DNA of 64,000 nucleotides, taken from Trichodesmium erythraeum GBRTRLIN201. GTDB taxonomy: Bacteria; Cyanobacteriota; Cyanobacteriia; Cyanobacteriales; Microcoleaceae. Of the stretch, positions 20,206 through 30,183 are shown piece by piece (position 1 is the stretch's first letter; each line of letters begins with the position of its first letter). A model generated the notes under the pieces. That model searched no databases, was not told the origin of the DNA, and saw nothing but the letters and a program-made list of their open reading frames with translations. The stretch covers positions 1 to 64,000 of the forward strand of contig JAGGDU010000228.1 of assembly GCA_018457135.1 (NCBI GenBank), given 5' to 3'. A program made the position numbers and the translations under genes.

Positions 20206-20907
20206 AATGTTTTGATTTTTGTCCTGAAAAAATTGGGATTTTTTGCTTACTTAACTTACTTCCTTAACATATAGCAACCCAATCAAACGGTTGTAAAAAT
20301 TAAAAAACTAAAAATTCACTCTAAAATTATTGTCCATTGTCAATTATCTATTTCCTCTTCCCAAAAAGCGACAAGATTTTGGACAATCTAAAAATAGAAT
20401 TGGTATCCCATTACCCGTAAATAAAAATAAAAATCAACTAGTTTTAGCAAAACTATAGTTAATAATTAATTTTTTTTCTGTCACTATTTAGATTACTTTA
20501 ACACGGACATAAGTTTATTATCACCTGCAATTCAAGTCCAAAAACCGATTGATATACTTGTAGCTTGAATTATTTGATTTAGAGTTACTTAATAAACTTG
20601 CAATTTTTTTTGATTGCATCAATCTTCTTCAGTAAGTTTATTCTACTTAGAAAGGGCTTATAAAGTAAATCTTCCCCCAAAAAAAATCTTGCTATTTGCT
20701 GGGCTAGGGCATATATTGCTCAGGAAAAATTGGAGTTATAAGCCCGTCTAACTAACGTAATAAGGGCTTAAGGTTTTGTTTATTTTAGGGTCTGATCTTG
20801 GATCATTTTCTCCCTGAGTGAATCCTTTGAGCTATTCCTCCTAGCTAATATCTAACTAATCAGTTTATTATAATTAATAATAAATTTTAGACCCAAGCTG
20901 AACTTTT
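20206..20907. other. 0.7 kb divergent spacer
   Basis: This is a promoter region shared by the DUF218 gene (minus) and the ABC ATPase gene (plus). It holds a weak inverted repeat TAAGCCC (20739) / GGGCTTA (20764). No gene seen. Confidence 0.4.
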
Positions 20908-21891
20908 ATGGAACCTGCTGTCAATTTTCCTACAGAACCAAAGATACAAGAAAAATTGCCAGTCATAGAAACTACTAATCTAAGTAAATTATACCGCACT
21001 GGCTTTTGGATGAATCAAAAAATAGAGTCTCTTAAAAACTGTAATTTAACAGTTTATCAAGGGGAAACTTTTGGACTTTTGGGACAGAATGGTGCAGGTA
21101 AAACCACTCTACTCAAAACTTTACTAGGAATTGTACGCCCTACCTCTGGATCGGGATTTTTGTTGGGGCAACCAATAGGCGATCGCTCAGTTAAAGCAAA
21201 AATTGGCTACTTACCAGAAAATCCTTATTTTTATGACTATTTAACTGGATGGGAATTCCTCGAGTTTGTAGCAGGATTATTTAAAATATCTAAATCAATA
21301 CAAAAGCAAAGAATTTCAGAGTTACTTGACCTAGTTGGGTTATCCAGATCAACAGCTATTAGAAAGCAACTACGTCAATATTCTAAAGGGATGTTGCAAA
21401 GAGTTGGCATGGCGCAAGCTTTGATTAATGACCCAGAATTAGTCTTTTTAGATGAGCCTATGTCAGGTTTAGATCCAATGGGTCGTTATCAAATTAGAGA
21501 AATTATTGTTTCCCTTAATAAACTTGGAAAGACTATTTTTTTTAACAGTCATGTTTTATCAGATGTGGAGAAAATTTGTGATAGAATAGCTATTCTTGCG
21601 GAAGGAGAATTAATTTGTATCCGTACAATGGAAGAAATATTAAGTACAGATGAATCTTGCTGTTATGTTAAAGGTAGAAATGGTAATTTTGAGATACTTA
21701 AACAATGGATACCAGATTTAGAATTTGAGAATAATTTTTGGCATGGTCATTTACAGGGAGACCCCCAAGAATTTTTAGTTAGTTTGGGATTAATGAAAGC
21801 TACACTAATTACTATGAATATAGAAAGGTTTAGTCTGGAAGAATATTTTATGCAGCAACTCCGAGAACGGGGAATTTTTTCTACTAATTAA
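20908..21891 (+). CDS. ABC-2 type transporter ATP-binding protein
   Basis: A cytosolic ATPase subunit of 327 residues. Walker A GQNGAGKTTLL, Q-loop GYLPENPYFYDYLTG, signature YSKGMLQRVGMAQALI, Walker B LVFLDEPMSGLDP and H-loop FFNSHVLSD are all present. It is the CcmA/NatA kind, which powers ABC-2 exporters. The C-terminal 100 residues form the usual accessory domain. A partner permease gene would be expected next, but the 229 bases after it hold none and the following gene is on the other strand. The partner must be encoded elsewhere. Confidence 0.93.
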   Translation: MEPAVNFPTEPKIQEKLPVIETTNLSKLYRTGFWMNQKIESLKNCNLTVYQGETFGLLGQNGAGKTTLLKTLLGIVRPTSGSGFLLGQPIGDRSVKAKIGYLPENPYFYDYLTGWEFLEFVAGLFKISKSIQKQRISELLDLVGLSRSTAIRKQLRQYSKGMLQRVGMAQALINDPELVFLDEPMSGLDPMGRYQIREIIVSLNKLGKTIFFNSHVLSDVEKICDRIAILAEGELICIRTMEEILSTDESCCYVKGRNGNFEILKQWIPDLEFENNFWHGHLQGDPQEFLVSLGLMKATLITMNIERFSLEEYFMQQLRERGIFSTN

Positions 21892-22120
21892 TTCCTAATA
21901 TTTTTTGTGTGGCTCGTTTACGGGCTACAACTATTCTGACTTCCTAAGAAAATGATGATAATATATTTTTGATGGACTTAGCTTCAATCTCGTTTGCGTT
22001 TTTGGCTGTTGTCGGTATGAAAACTTCAGCTACATGAATAGTTCGCTTCCTTTAGAGAAGTATTTAAACACATAATACCAGGGTTAAAAATTACTTTTAA
22101 CTTTTTATTTGCACGTAGCG

Positions 22121-22498
22121 CTATAGTTTCAGTTCTTGTAACTTTAAATTATGTTTTGGGCAAAAAGAATTTACACCTTTAGCTATCACCTTACCTGTAT
22201 AATGAGCTGCTGTTTTTAATTGTTCTTGTGTGAAATTTAACTGAAGTAGTGATATGGCTGCTTGGCTGGCAACTTGTTCTACAGAAGTACCTTTTTCAAA
22301 ACTTTTACAAGCATCACGAGCTAATTCTGATGCTTTTTCATCTCCCATTATATTATGTATTTCTACCTCTGCTGGAGTTAATGAAGTTTTTAATAAGTTT
22401 TCAAATGATTCTGCTTGAGCAGGACTAGATAATAATATGTTTAATATTACGGTTATACTAATCGTTAAACTTTGACGTATTTTATTATTTTTTTCCAT
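22121..22498 (-). CDS. Small secreted protein, DUF732-like
   Basis: A 125-residue protein with a signal peptide: basic start, hydrophobic ISITVILNILLSS, then the cleavage-like SPAQAES (about residue 28). The mature part is helical with two Cys (about residues 68 and 113) that could form a disulfide, ending VIAKGVNSFCPKH. The DACKSF...G...Q.A..........FCP layout resembles DUF732 proteins; the assignment is tentative. Periplasmic or exported. Function unknown. Confidence 0.6.
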   Translation of the reverse strand: MEKNNKIRQSLTISITVILNILLSSPAQAESFENLLKTSLTPAEVEIHNIMGDEKASELARDACKSFEKGTSVEQVASQAAISLLQLNFTQEQLKTAAHYTGKVIAKGVNSFCPKHNLKLQELKL

Positions 22499-22748
22499 AC
22501 AATAACCTTAAAAAGGATAGATTTTTTAAAGAGAATGTCAAAAGTCCTACAATTGACTTTTGACTTGAAAGTGGTTTGAAACTATTAACTTTAATGGTAT
22601 CTATAAAATAAGTCTTAAGGTCTGCTAAAAACTTACGCTTCAGTAGGTTATAAGGAATCTTAGATATTATCAAGTCTAACCGGGGAAGCGTACAAAATTA
22701 CCCGAACTACACCATGATTTAATATTTTATTTACAGATACCCTCTTAA

Positions 22749-23762
22749 CTAAAGAGATACATTTTTTAAATGACTACGAGGATCAAATGTACGATTAGCT
22801 GTTATTTTCTCATAACATTCTCTTTCTAAAGAACTAATATTTTTGGGAGCAGTAATAATAATTCTTACTAATTGGTCAGTACGTTCCTCTGATTTAGGTT
22901 TAGGCCATCCTTTACCCCGTAACCGCAAAGACTGACCAGAACGAATACCTGCAGGAATATTAACATTAACCATCCCATCAGGAGTTGGTACTTTAATAGA
23001 TGTGCCTAATACGGCTTCATCGGGAGTTATTGGCACTTCACAAAGTAAATTATCTCCCTCAAACTGGTAGAAAGAATGAGACTGAATTTCTACTTTTAAA
23101 TACAAATCTCCTTTTTGTTGAGTATATTGGTCTAGTTTACCTTTACCCTTAACTCTGATCTTACTTCCTGATTTTACTCCAGGGGGAATTGAAACTTCTC
23201 CACTACCGATACGTTTTTGTGTTCCCCGAAAAGCTTCTGCAAAAGTCAGGGTAATTTCAGCTTCTAAATTTAGGGAGGTTGCCCAATTGGGATTATTAAA
23301 ACTAGAAGGATTATAATACCCATTATTAAATCCATCTGGCCAACTTGTATTTGTTTTGTAGCTATTATTTTTTCTTCTACCGCTATTACTACTACCAGGG
23401 TTACCACCACGTCCTAATAAAGCATTGATAAAATCTTCAAAGGAGGCATACTGACTAAAGTCAAATTCACTAAAATCTACATTTCTACCACTATTCCCAC
23501 CAGGCCATCCACTACCACTAGAGCCTACCTGTTTCCAGTATTGACCAAATTGATCATATTTTTGGCGTTTTTCTGAGTCTGATAAAACTTCATAAGCTTC
23601 ATTAACTTCTTTGAAACGAGCTTCTGCTTTGCGATCGCCAGGCTTCATATCTGGGTGATACTTACGAGCTAACTTCCGGTAAGCTTTTTTTATTTCTTCT
23701 GCACTAGCACTTTTGGTTAAGCCTAGAATTGAGTAATAGTCTTTAAAATCAGTTTTCGCCAT
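22749..23762 (-). CDS. DnaJ-like co-chaperone (CbpA type, no zinc fingers)
   Basis: An Hsp40 partner that stimulates DnaK ATPase and hands over unfolded clients. The J domain (residues 5-72) has the essential HPD at 36-38. A Gly/Ser/Phe-rich linker runs to about 130 ([23 protein letters not shown]). Two C-terminal peptide-binding subdomains follow ([50 protein letters not shown]). The CxxCxGxG zinc repeats of true DnaJ are absent, so this is class B. 337 residues, normal for the type. It does not sit next to a dnaK gene. Confidence 0.95.
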   Translation of the reverse strand: MAKTDFKDYYSILGLTKSASAEEIKKAYRKLARKYHPDMKPGDRKAEARFKEVNEAYEVLSDSEKRQKYDQFGQYWKQVGSSGSGWPGGNSGRNVDFSEFDFSQYASFEDFINALLGRGGNPGSSNSGRRKNNSYKTNTSWPDGFNNGYYNPSSFNNPNWATSLNLEAEITLTFAEAFRGTQKRIGSGEVSIPPGVKSGSKIRVKGKGKLDQYTQQKGDLYLKVEIQSHSFYQFEGDNLLCEVPITPDEAVLGTSIKVPTPDGMVNVNIPAGIRSGQSLRLRGKGWPKPKSEERTDQLVRIIITAPKNISSLERECYEKITANRTFDPRSHLKNVSL

Positions 23763-24528
23763 TTATTCTCATCCTTATCTTATATTTTGAGTAGTTACTT
23801 AATGTTAATATATGATTTTTTTTATTTTAGTAATGAGTTGAAGTTGACATTTGAGAGATGAACATAAAGTTAAATGTTTAAGGTAATATCTGTAGTGATT
23901 TTTAGAAAAAATGGAAGATAATAAGATAGTTTTTAGTAGTAAAAAAAATAAAATTTTCTAATTTGTAAATACTATATTAATAGCATTATAATAGTTTACT
24001 TGGGTAATATGTATAGCCCTATGGATCAGTTAAAATTGAAAAGTAATTTCTGAGTAAGTTTAAATTTAGGGATGTACTAACCTCAGCGCCCTAAATAGGT
24101 AGTGGTTAAATATCGATTATTACGGTTTAATAGTTATGCTTTCTCAGATATGAGTATGTTTTAAGCCTCAGATCGAGGTTGACGATACTTTTCTCTACTA
24201 TCCCCTCAAGACTTTTTATGTTATGGTAAAAACTATCCTTTGATATTGGTAAATAATACACTATAGTCAATATTAAAGTTGATTTCCTTCATTATTAAAT
24301 TTATCATAAGATTAACATTTAGCTAAGTTCGGTTTTTCCTGAAAGACTAATAGCAATTGCCGTACCCAAATTTTTAGTTATTAGTAATCAACTTTTTTGT
24401 TTCCCCAATTTGAAATCATTTATGACTAAACAGTTAGTAATAGATATGTTTAATTTAGTCTAAGTAGAAATCTTTTTTTCCTAATAAATAATGAGAAATC
24501 ATGAGAAATATTTAGAAATCAATGTTAT
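23763..24528. other. Spacer upstream of the dnaJ-like gene
   Basis: AT-rich and without a recognisable gene. It should hold the promoter for the minus-strand DnaJ-like gene. The decayed P-loop kinase gene begins at its right side. Confidence 0.4.
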
Positions 24529-25002
24529 TTAGATTTTGTAATTCCTAGTAATTCGTTGAATTTTATCCCACCCTTTGTCACAAATTGGAGAAGTATCTGT
24601 TAACTAGCGCTACATTTTCATTATTACTTCTTCTGATACTTGGCGCTGTCGTTATTTATTCTTTTATATGCATAATTTTAATCATTTGTCAAGCAATAAA
24701 CCAGGTATGTGGCTAAATCCATTTTCTCTAGCAAGATTAATAAGTTATTTGAGTCCCCGACATTCTGTATTAGTAGCATTATATATGGCTAGAGATGTTT
24801 TGCTGACAGCTTGGTGAGACTGTTGCTGTTATTGCTGCCAAGCTTTTAACCAAAGCTCCTGAATTGCTCGGTCACTAAATAATTTAGCACAGATAGCATT
24901 AGTAAAAATTAGTTGATACTGAGAATATCTAGAAACTATTTTCATGGCTAGAGTGGATTTACCACTAGCTGGTATTCTAATCAAAATAATTATTCTGGTC
25001 AT
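24529..25002 (-). pseudogene. Decayed P-loop (polynucleotide-kinase-like) ATP-binding protein
   Basis: From ATG at 25002 the minus strand reads MTRIIILIRIPASGKSTLAM, an intact-looking Walker A (GxxxxGKST with the first Gly replaced by Arg). It continues with recognisable segments QYQLIFTNAICAKLFSD, AIYNATN and INLARENGFSHIPGLLLD, then RQRQVSEEV, to a TAA at 24529. There are seven internal stops (WQQ*, LK*, DK*, CI*, NK*, KM*, R*) in 158 codons and no frameshift. The intact family (small AAA/zeta-toxin or PNK-like kinases, about 160 residues) is common in cyanobacteria. Clearly no longer functional as a whole protein. Confidence 0.75.
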
Positions 25003-25024
25003 AAATTAGTAATTAGTATTTAGT

Positions 25025-25055
25025 GATTAGTAGTATTTAGTCATAACTACTAATC
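25025..25055. repeat. Inverted repeat between glgC and the kinase relic
   Basis: GATTAGTAGT (25025-25034) and ACTACTAATC (25046-25055) form a perfect 10-bp stem with an 11-base loop. It lies about 30 bases past the glgC stop. There is no U-run, so it is at best a weak terminator or 3' end stabiliser. Confidence 0.45.
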
Positions 25056-25084
25056 AACTGAACTACTAATACTAACAACATTTA

Positions 25085-26371
25085 CTAAATCACTGTACCA
25101 TCGGGAATAGTAGCATTTTTCAAAACAACAACAATACCACTGCGAATGATAAACCCTTCCTCCTCACGTTGGGCTTCTTCTACATTGTCCTTATTGATTA
25201 TTTGGACATTACAACCAATGCGGGCATTTTTGTCAATAATTGCTCCACGAATTTTCGTTTCAGCACCAATACCCAAAGGTACAGAACCTTTTTTTAGGCC
25301 ATATCGACGTTCTGTAGGAGATTCATAGAAATCTGAACCCATTAGCAGAGAATCTTGAATTATACAATTAGCTTCTATACGCGATCGCACTCCTAAGACA
25401 CAATGGTCAATCCGACATTTTTTAAGAATACAACCTTCTCCCACAATTGACTCTGTAATCTCACAGTCCAAAAGTTTGCTCGGAGGTAAATAACGAGAGC
25501 GGGTATAGATAGGGGCTTGTTCATCATAAAAGCTAAAGGGTGGCTGAGGCTGTTGAGTCAAAGCCAAATTAGCTTCATAAAATGATTTGATGGTTCCGAT
25601 GTCTTCCCAGTAACCTTGGAATGGGTAGGCTTGAAGATTATAAGATTGAGCCGACTTGGGTAAAATTTCCTTACCAAAATCTGTATCCTCTGAATCTTCT
25701 ATAAGTTTGATCATTGCATCTTTATTAAATACATAAATTCCCATAGAAGCAATATAAGGTTGTTTTGTAGCTATTTCTGGACTGACTCCTAAAATAGAAG
25801 TATCAACTGCCATAGCTTTAAGGGCATTACCTTTCGGTTTTTCACTAAATTCAACAATTCGACCTGAGTTATCAATTTTCATGACGCCAAACTCGGAGGC
25901 CCGTGCTTCATCAATAGGCAAGACAGAAAGGGTGATATCTGCCTTGGTGTCGATATGGCGTTGGACAAAGTCTCGGTAGTCCATACGGTAGAGATGGTCT
26001 CCAGAGAGAATTAGATAATAATCAATATCCCACTCTTTGAATAACCATATATATTTACGGACAGCATCTGCTGTTCCTTGAAACCACTCTGGATTATCTT
26101 TAGTTTGTTGAGCTGCTAGAACTTCGACAAAACCATCACTGAAACCTGAGAAGTTATAGGTACGAGTGATATGGCGGTTTAGAGAAGCTGAGTTAAATTG
26201 GGTCAAAACATAAATTTTCTGGATTTCTGAGTTTATGCAATTACTTATAGGAATATCTATTAAACGATATTTTCCTGCTAGGGGCACTGCAGGCTTGGCC
26301 CGTAGTTTTGTTAAGGGATATAAACGGGTACCTGCGCCACCGCCTAGAATTATACTTAGTACGTTTTTCAC
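25085..26371 (-). CDS. glgC: Glucose-1-phosphate adenylyltransferase
   Basis: Makes ADP-glucose from glucose-1-phosphate and ATP, the committed step of glycogen synthesis; a cytosolic tetramer activated by 3-phosphoglycerate and inhibited by phosphate in cyanobacteria. 428 residues. Shows the nucleotide-binding [20 protein letters not shown], the [13 protein letters not shown] segment, catalytic [10 protein letters not shown], substrate motif EFSEKPKG, and a C-terminal left-handed beta-helix ending IPDGTVI. The allosteric Arg/Lys segments typical of the plant-cyanobacterial type appear intact. Single gene. Confidence 0.98.
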   Translation of the reverse strand: MKNVLSIILGGGAGTRLYPLTKLRAKPAVPLAGKYRLIDIPISNCINSEIQKIYVLTQFNSASLNRHITRTYNFSGFSDGFVEVLAAQQTKDNPEWFQGTADAVRKYIWLFKEWDIDYYLILSGDHLYRMDYRDFVQRHIDTKADITLSVLPIDEARASEFGVMKIDNSGRIVEFSEKPKGNALKAMAVDTSILGVSPEIATKQPYIASMGIYVFNKDAMIKLIEDSEDTDFGKEILPKSAQSYNLQAYPFQGYWEDIGTIKSFYEANLALTQQPQPPFSFYDEQAPIYTRSRYLPPSKLLDCEITESIVGEGCILKKCRIDHCVLGVRSRIEANCIIQDSLLMGSDFYESPTERRYGLKKGSVPLGIGAETKIRGAIIDKNARIGCNVQIINKDNVEEAQREEEGFIIRSGIVVVLKNATIPDGTVI

Positions 26372-26864
26372 GGTTAAACCTCACTGCCAAAAACACTCAT
26401 ACTCTAAGTTTCCAACGGTTAGGGATCCTTGACAAGGGGGTAAATATAGGAGAAGTCAGAAGTAGGAGGGAATGGCTATTTACCCCTATATTATTGTTGT
26501 GACTGAATTCAGAAGGGCAAGAGTGTCCGTGCTATTGATAGGAACTGCTGTATTTTGAGATATGCAGGATTTAGGTATTAGCACTATACATAGTGTATTT
26601 TTGGTAATTATTTGAGATATTTTCAGTACAATTAGTGTCTTGATGTAAGTGTTTATATGATCAGGTTAATTTTTGGTTATGGATAGATGATCGCTGTTGA
26701 TGAAGTCAAAAATTAGAAGTTTTCTGTATTGTTGATTTTTCAGAAGAGTTAGTCTCAGGGGTTTTGTATTGTCATGCTTTTTAGTTAGAATAGATAAATA
26801 TATTCTAAATTAAAGTTATATAAGTTAGAGCAAAGATAGTTATATTCTTACTGTCAATGAGAGG
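26372..26864. other. glgC promoter side spacer
   Basis: No gene; it should include the glgC promoter on the minus strand. The IS607 tnpA relic starts at the right end. Confidence 0.4.
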
Positions 26865-27320
26865 CTATCTGATGGTGCTAAAAATTTGGGAATATCTGAC
26901 CAAACTGCTTGGAGAATGTGGAAGTGAGGTGAAATTAAAACCTCTCAACTTCTTATCGCTACAATTATTGTCAGCACTGACAAGCAAAATTCTCAAGGTA
27001 TATCTATCTATACTTGTGTATCTAGTTGGGCAAATAAATCTAATTTAGATTTCCAATTAGAAAGAATGAAGTTTTACTGTATAGCTAAAAGTTATTAAAT
27101 CAAGCATATTGTTAAGGGGGTTAGCAGTGGTTTCAATTCTTATCGCCAAAAGCTTATTCAATTATTAGAAAAAAATAATGATTCAATAATTGTTTGTGAA
27201 GATAAAGCTCGGCTAACTGGAGTAGGATTGAAATATTTAAAACTGTGATAAAATCAATAATAGAAAGATATTGGAATTGTTAATTCAGCGTCGAAAAAAA
27301 AAGTAGAAAATATTTTAGAG
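26865..27320 (+). pseudogene. IS607-family serine recombinase TnpA relic
   Basis: One frame reads LSDGAKNLGISDQTAWRMWK (the MerR-like DNA-binding start of IS607 TnpA). It continues with IATIIVSTDKQNSQGISIYTCVSSWANKSNLDFQLERMKFYC, where intact enzymes have YARVSS, then GVSSGFNSYRQKLIQLLE, SIIVCEDKARLTGVGLKYL and IGIVNSASKKKVENILE. Six internal stops, no frameshift. The catalytic-site Arg next to the Ser is Cys here. No tnpB follows. The element lies just upstream of the HEAT-NACHT gene, a hint that this locus has seen mobile DNA. Confidence 0.8.
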
Positions 27321-27611
27321 GTAAGATTAATCCCCATAACGAGAGTTTATATAGTAGAAATATTTTCCGAGTAGACTGAAGAACAAAGTGAAGTTTCATG
27401 GTTTTCAGATTATGTGGATTTAGGGTTAGATAATTTAGCATTTATTACCTAAAATAAGTTAATATTTTCACTGAGAATATTATTTCGATAGTGAGCTTTG
27501 TCGTTAAGCTATTATGAGTAAAATTTTATAAAGCTAGTTAGTTAGAATAAATGTCCATAAAATTGTTGACTATATAAAATTATGGATTAATTGAAATTGG
27601 AGAATTTAATC
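27321..27611. other. Spacer between tnpA relic and HEAT-NACHT gene
   Basis: The tnpA frame stays mostly open to about 27450 (one TAG), with VEIFSE and SDYVDLGLDNLAFIT, which I cannot place. The promoter of the HEAT-NACHT gene is expected here. Confidence 0.3.
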
Positions 27612-30167
27612 ATGGGGTATCGCAGGCTAAATTTATCTAGGTTGGGGTGTGCTATTTTAATTGGTATTTCTTTGTCTTTGTTGATGAATAGAAATACTTG
27701 GTCACAAGAGGCGATCGCTCCTAATATTCAACCATATATTGACCAGTTAAATGATGATAACCCTAGCAACGATAAAGAAGCAATCCAAAAAATCAAGAAA
27801 ACTAATGATATTGATGGATTAATCATAATATTAAATAGGGGTCAATTAAGAGATAGTCAAGCTGCTATTAAAGTTTTAGGAGAAATAGGCCCTTCAGCTA
27901 AAAAAGCTGTTCAACCTTTGACTAAGGTACTACAAGATGACCAAAAAGATGTAAAAAGTCGTTGGTTTGCTGCTAGAACTTTGGGTCAAATTGGTTCAGA
28001 AGCTAAAGCTGCTGTTAAACCTTTGATTCAGGAATTAAAAACAAATCAGTATCAGCCTATTGTTTTTTATAGCATTCATGCTCTAATGCAAATTTCGCCA
28101 ACAGAGCCAGAAACTGTTGAAGCTGTAATTTATACTTTAGAAAATTATGATGATGATGATGTGCGTCTTCGTGCTACTAGTGCTATTGCCTCTGCTATTG
28201 AAAAAATAGAAAGTTCAGAAAGGTTAAATAAAACTCTTGTTAAACTTAAAAAACTAACTAACAAAACAAATAATTGGCAGGTAAGATTAGGAGCAGCTCA
28301 TTCACTAGGAAGTAGTGGTAGAGATGTTAAACTAGCGGTAGAAACTCTGATCAATCTTTTACAAGAAACTGATGAAGAAGTTCTGAAAAAATCCCTTGAA
28401 TCTCTAAAAAAAATAGCCAATTTACTTCCTAGCAGAGCACCATTGCTTATTTCCCAAGAAAGGAAAGATGCTATAAGTGGCTTAGAAACAGTTTTAAAGT
28501 TTTTTCAGGATAATCAAGATAAATTCTCCAAAATAGAAGAAATAAATCAATTAGAAGTTGATTTAAAAAATACGCTTACAATTATTAAAAAAACAACACC
28601 AAATCTGCCATTTGAAATAATTGTTAATTTAATAGCTACTCACCGGACAATATCTATTCCGTTATTTGTTTTATTCCTATGGTTTTTATCAATTTCATTT
28701 TTATTTTTGATTAATCCGATTCAGTTGTTGCGAATTAATAACTTTTTACAACGTTACACTGATATTCCATTGCCTGAAATTTTGGGAGGAATCAAGATTT
28801 CATTAAGAAAATTTTTGTTTGATATTCACTACCATCCTAGGGTGCTTGATGAATGGGTTAAATTAAAAATTGACAAAGCTAATCATGAATTTGAAAAGAA
28901 GCCTACTGTTGAGCAGCGAAAAGTTCATATTCGAATACCTGTTGATATAGGTAAAAAATCTATTTCACAATTAACTGGAAAAGACTTGCAACGAAACTTT
29001 GCAGAACAAAAAGAATGCATACTTATTTACGGAGAAGGGGGCTCAGGAAAAACAAGTTTGGCTTGTCAGATAGCTCATTGGGCAATGTCTAATATTCCAG
29101 AAGAACGTTTATGTAAACACCAGATGTTGCCAATTTTACTAGAAGAAGAATTGAATTTTGAAGTCAAAAAAGGAAAAAAGGTTTTTCTTGAAGCAATTCG
29201 TGGTGCCCTACGAGATTTAGTTGATGAGGAAGATACCTTGTCTGAAGAATTGTTGGAACAGCTTCTGAGAAAGCGACGCCTTCTAGTTATTGTTGACCGC
29301 TTTTCAGAAATGAGCGAAACCACTAGAAATCAGATACGACCAGAATTACCTGATTTTCCTGTTAATGCTTTAGTTGTTACATCTCGCCGTGACGAAAGCT
29401 TAGGAAGTGTAAACAAAACAACAATCAAATTAAAGCCTATTGAAGGTAATAGACTTTCCGATTTTATGGACACATACTTAGTACATCGGGGAAAAAGAGA
29501 TTTATTCGACAATCAAGAATTTTTTGAAGGCTGTAGCAAGCTTTCAGCAATGGCAGGTAATAGTCACATGACTGTTATGTTGGCTAAACTCTACGCTGAA
29601 CAAATGATTGCAGTTAAAACGAATGAAATTTTAGATGATCTACCAAGTAATATTCCTGACATTATGCTATATTATTTAAGCGGGCTAAATAATATAGCAG
29701 AGAATCACTTGGATAATCCGTCTGTACACCGTGATGCTAAAGTTGTTGCTTGGGAATGTATCAGACAAAAATATCAACCAGGAAGGGCTACACGAGATAT
29801 TGTAATCGCTCAACTGGCTCAACTGGGTGGAGATGAGCCAGAAGCCAGGTTAAAATATTTGGAATATCGCCTTGGTATTATTAAGACAATTAAACCAGAG
29901 GAAAATGAAATTCGTTATTCTCTCGATCCTTTAGCTGAGTATCTTGCAAGTCTTTACCTAGTCGACACTTACCAGGATAATGGCAATTTATGGCGTGACT
30001 TTTTGACACAGGTACATACTTTATCAGGTCAACCTAATTCTAGCGTAGGCTTTCTAAAAGCTTTGCATGAATGCTGTTTAGCTAAAAAAGATAAAGTTCA
30101 AATACCTGATTTTTTCTTGGAGGAACTTGTTTCGATAATTGATTATTTAGATGCGGACTATAGCTAA
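27612..30167 (+). CDS. Membrane-anchored HEAT-repeat NACHT NTPase (STAND family)
   Basis: I start at ATG 27612 (MGYRRLNL...) because GGAG lies nine bases before it; a TTG seven codons upstream is less likely. The 851-residue product has four parts. A signal peptide or anchor covers about residues 10-26. HEAT-like repeats cover about 60-260 (IKVLGEIGPSAKKAVQPL, RTLGQIGSEAKAAVKPL). One strong membrane span (about 350-370, LFVLFLWFLSISFLFLI) follows. A C-terminal NACHT NTPase has Walker A YGEGGSGKTS (about 474), Walker B LLVIVDRFSEM (about 557) and winged-helix-like sequence after. This predicts a HEAT domain outside the membrane and NACHT in the cytosol. NACHT proteins are signal-dependent switches, some antiviral. 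Partner and trigger are unknown; the convergent protease gene ends 16 bases away. Confidence 0.85.
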   Translation: MGYRRLNLSRLGCAILIGISLSLLMNRNTWSQEAIAPNIQPYIDQLNDDNPSNDKEAIQKIKKTNDIDGLIIILNRGQLRDSQAAIKVLGEIGPSAKKAVQPLTKVLQDDQKDVKSRWFAARTLGQIGSEAKAAVKPLIQELKTNQYQPIVFYSIHALMQISPTEPETVEAVIYTLENYDDDDVRLRATSAIASAIEKIESSERLNKTLVKLKKLTNKTNNWQVRLGAAHSLGSSGRDVKLAVETLINLLQETDEEVLKKSLESLKKIANLLPSRAPLLISQERKDAISGLETVLKFFQDNQDKFSKIEEINQLEVDLKNTLTIIKKTTPNLPFEIIVNLIATHRTISIPLFVLFLWFLSISFLFLINPIQLLRINNFLQRYTDIPLPEILGGIKISLRKFLFDIHYHPRVLDEWVKLKIDKANHEFEKKPTVEQRKVHIRIPVDIGKKSISQLTGKDLQRNFAEQKECILIYGEGGSGKTSLACQIAHWAMSNIPEERLCKHQMLPILLEEELNFEVKKGKKVFLEAIRGALRDLVDEEDTLSEELLEQLLRKRRLLVIVDRFSEMSETTRNQIRPELPDFPVNALVVTSRRDESLGSVNKTTIKLKPIEGNRLSDFMDTYLVHRGKRDLFDNQEFFEGCSKLSAMAGNSHMTVMLAKLYAEQMIAVKTNEILDDLPSNIPDIMLYYLSGLNNIAENHLDNPSVHRDAKVVAWECIRQKYQPGRATRDIVIAQLAQLGGDEPEARLKYLEYRLGIIKTIKPEENEIRYSLDPLAEYLASLYLVDTYQDNGNLWRDFLTQVHTLSGQPNSSVGFLKALHECCLAKKDKVQIPDFFLEELVSIIDYLDADYS

Positions 30168-30183
30168 AGCTAATTTATTGTTT

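Noticed and set aside
22485-22673. 62-codon open frame on minus overlapping the start of the secreted DUF732-like gene
   Set aside because: Overlaps a better gene start and has no motif.
25025-25055. Terminator for glgC
   Set aside because: The inverted repeat is perfect but AT-rich and lacks a U-run, so it is kept only as a repeat.
26857-27048. 63-codon open frame on + at the IS607 relic
   Set aside because: A different frame from the one with clear TnpA similarity.
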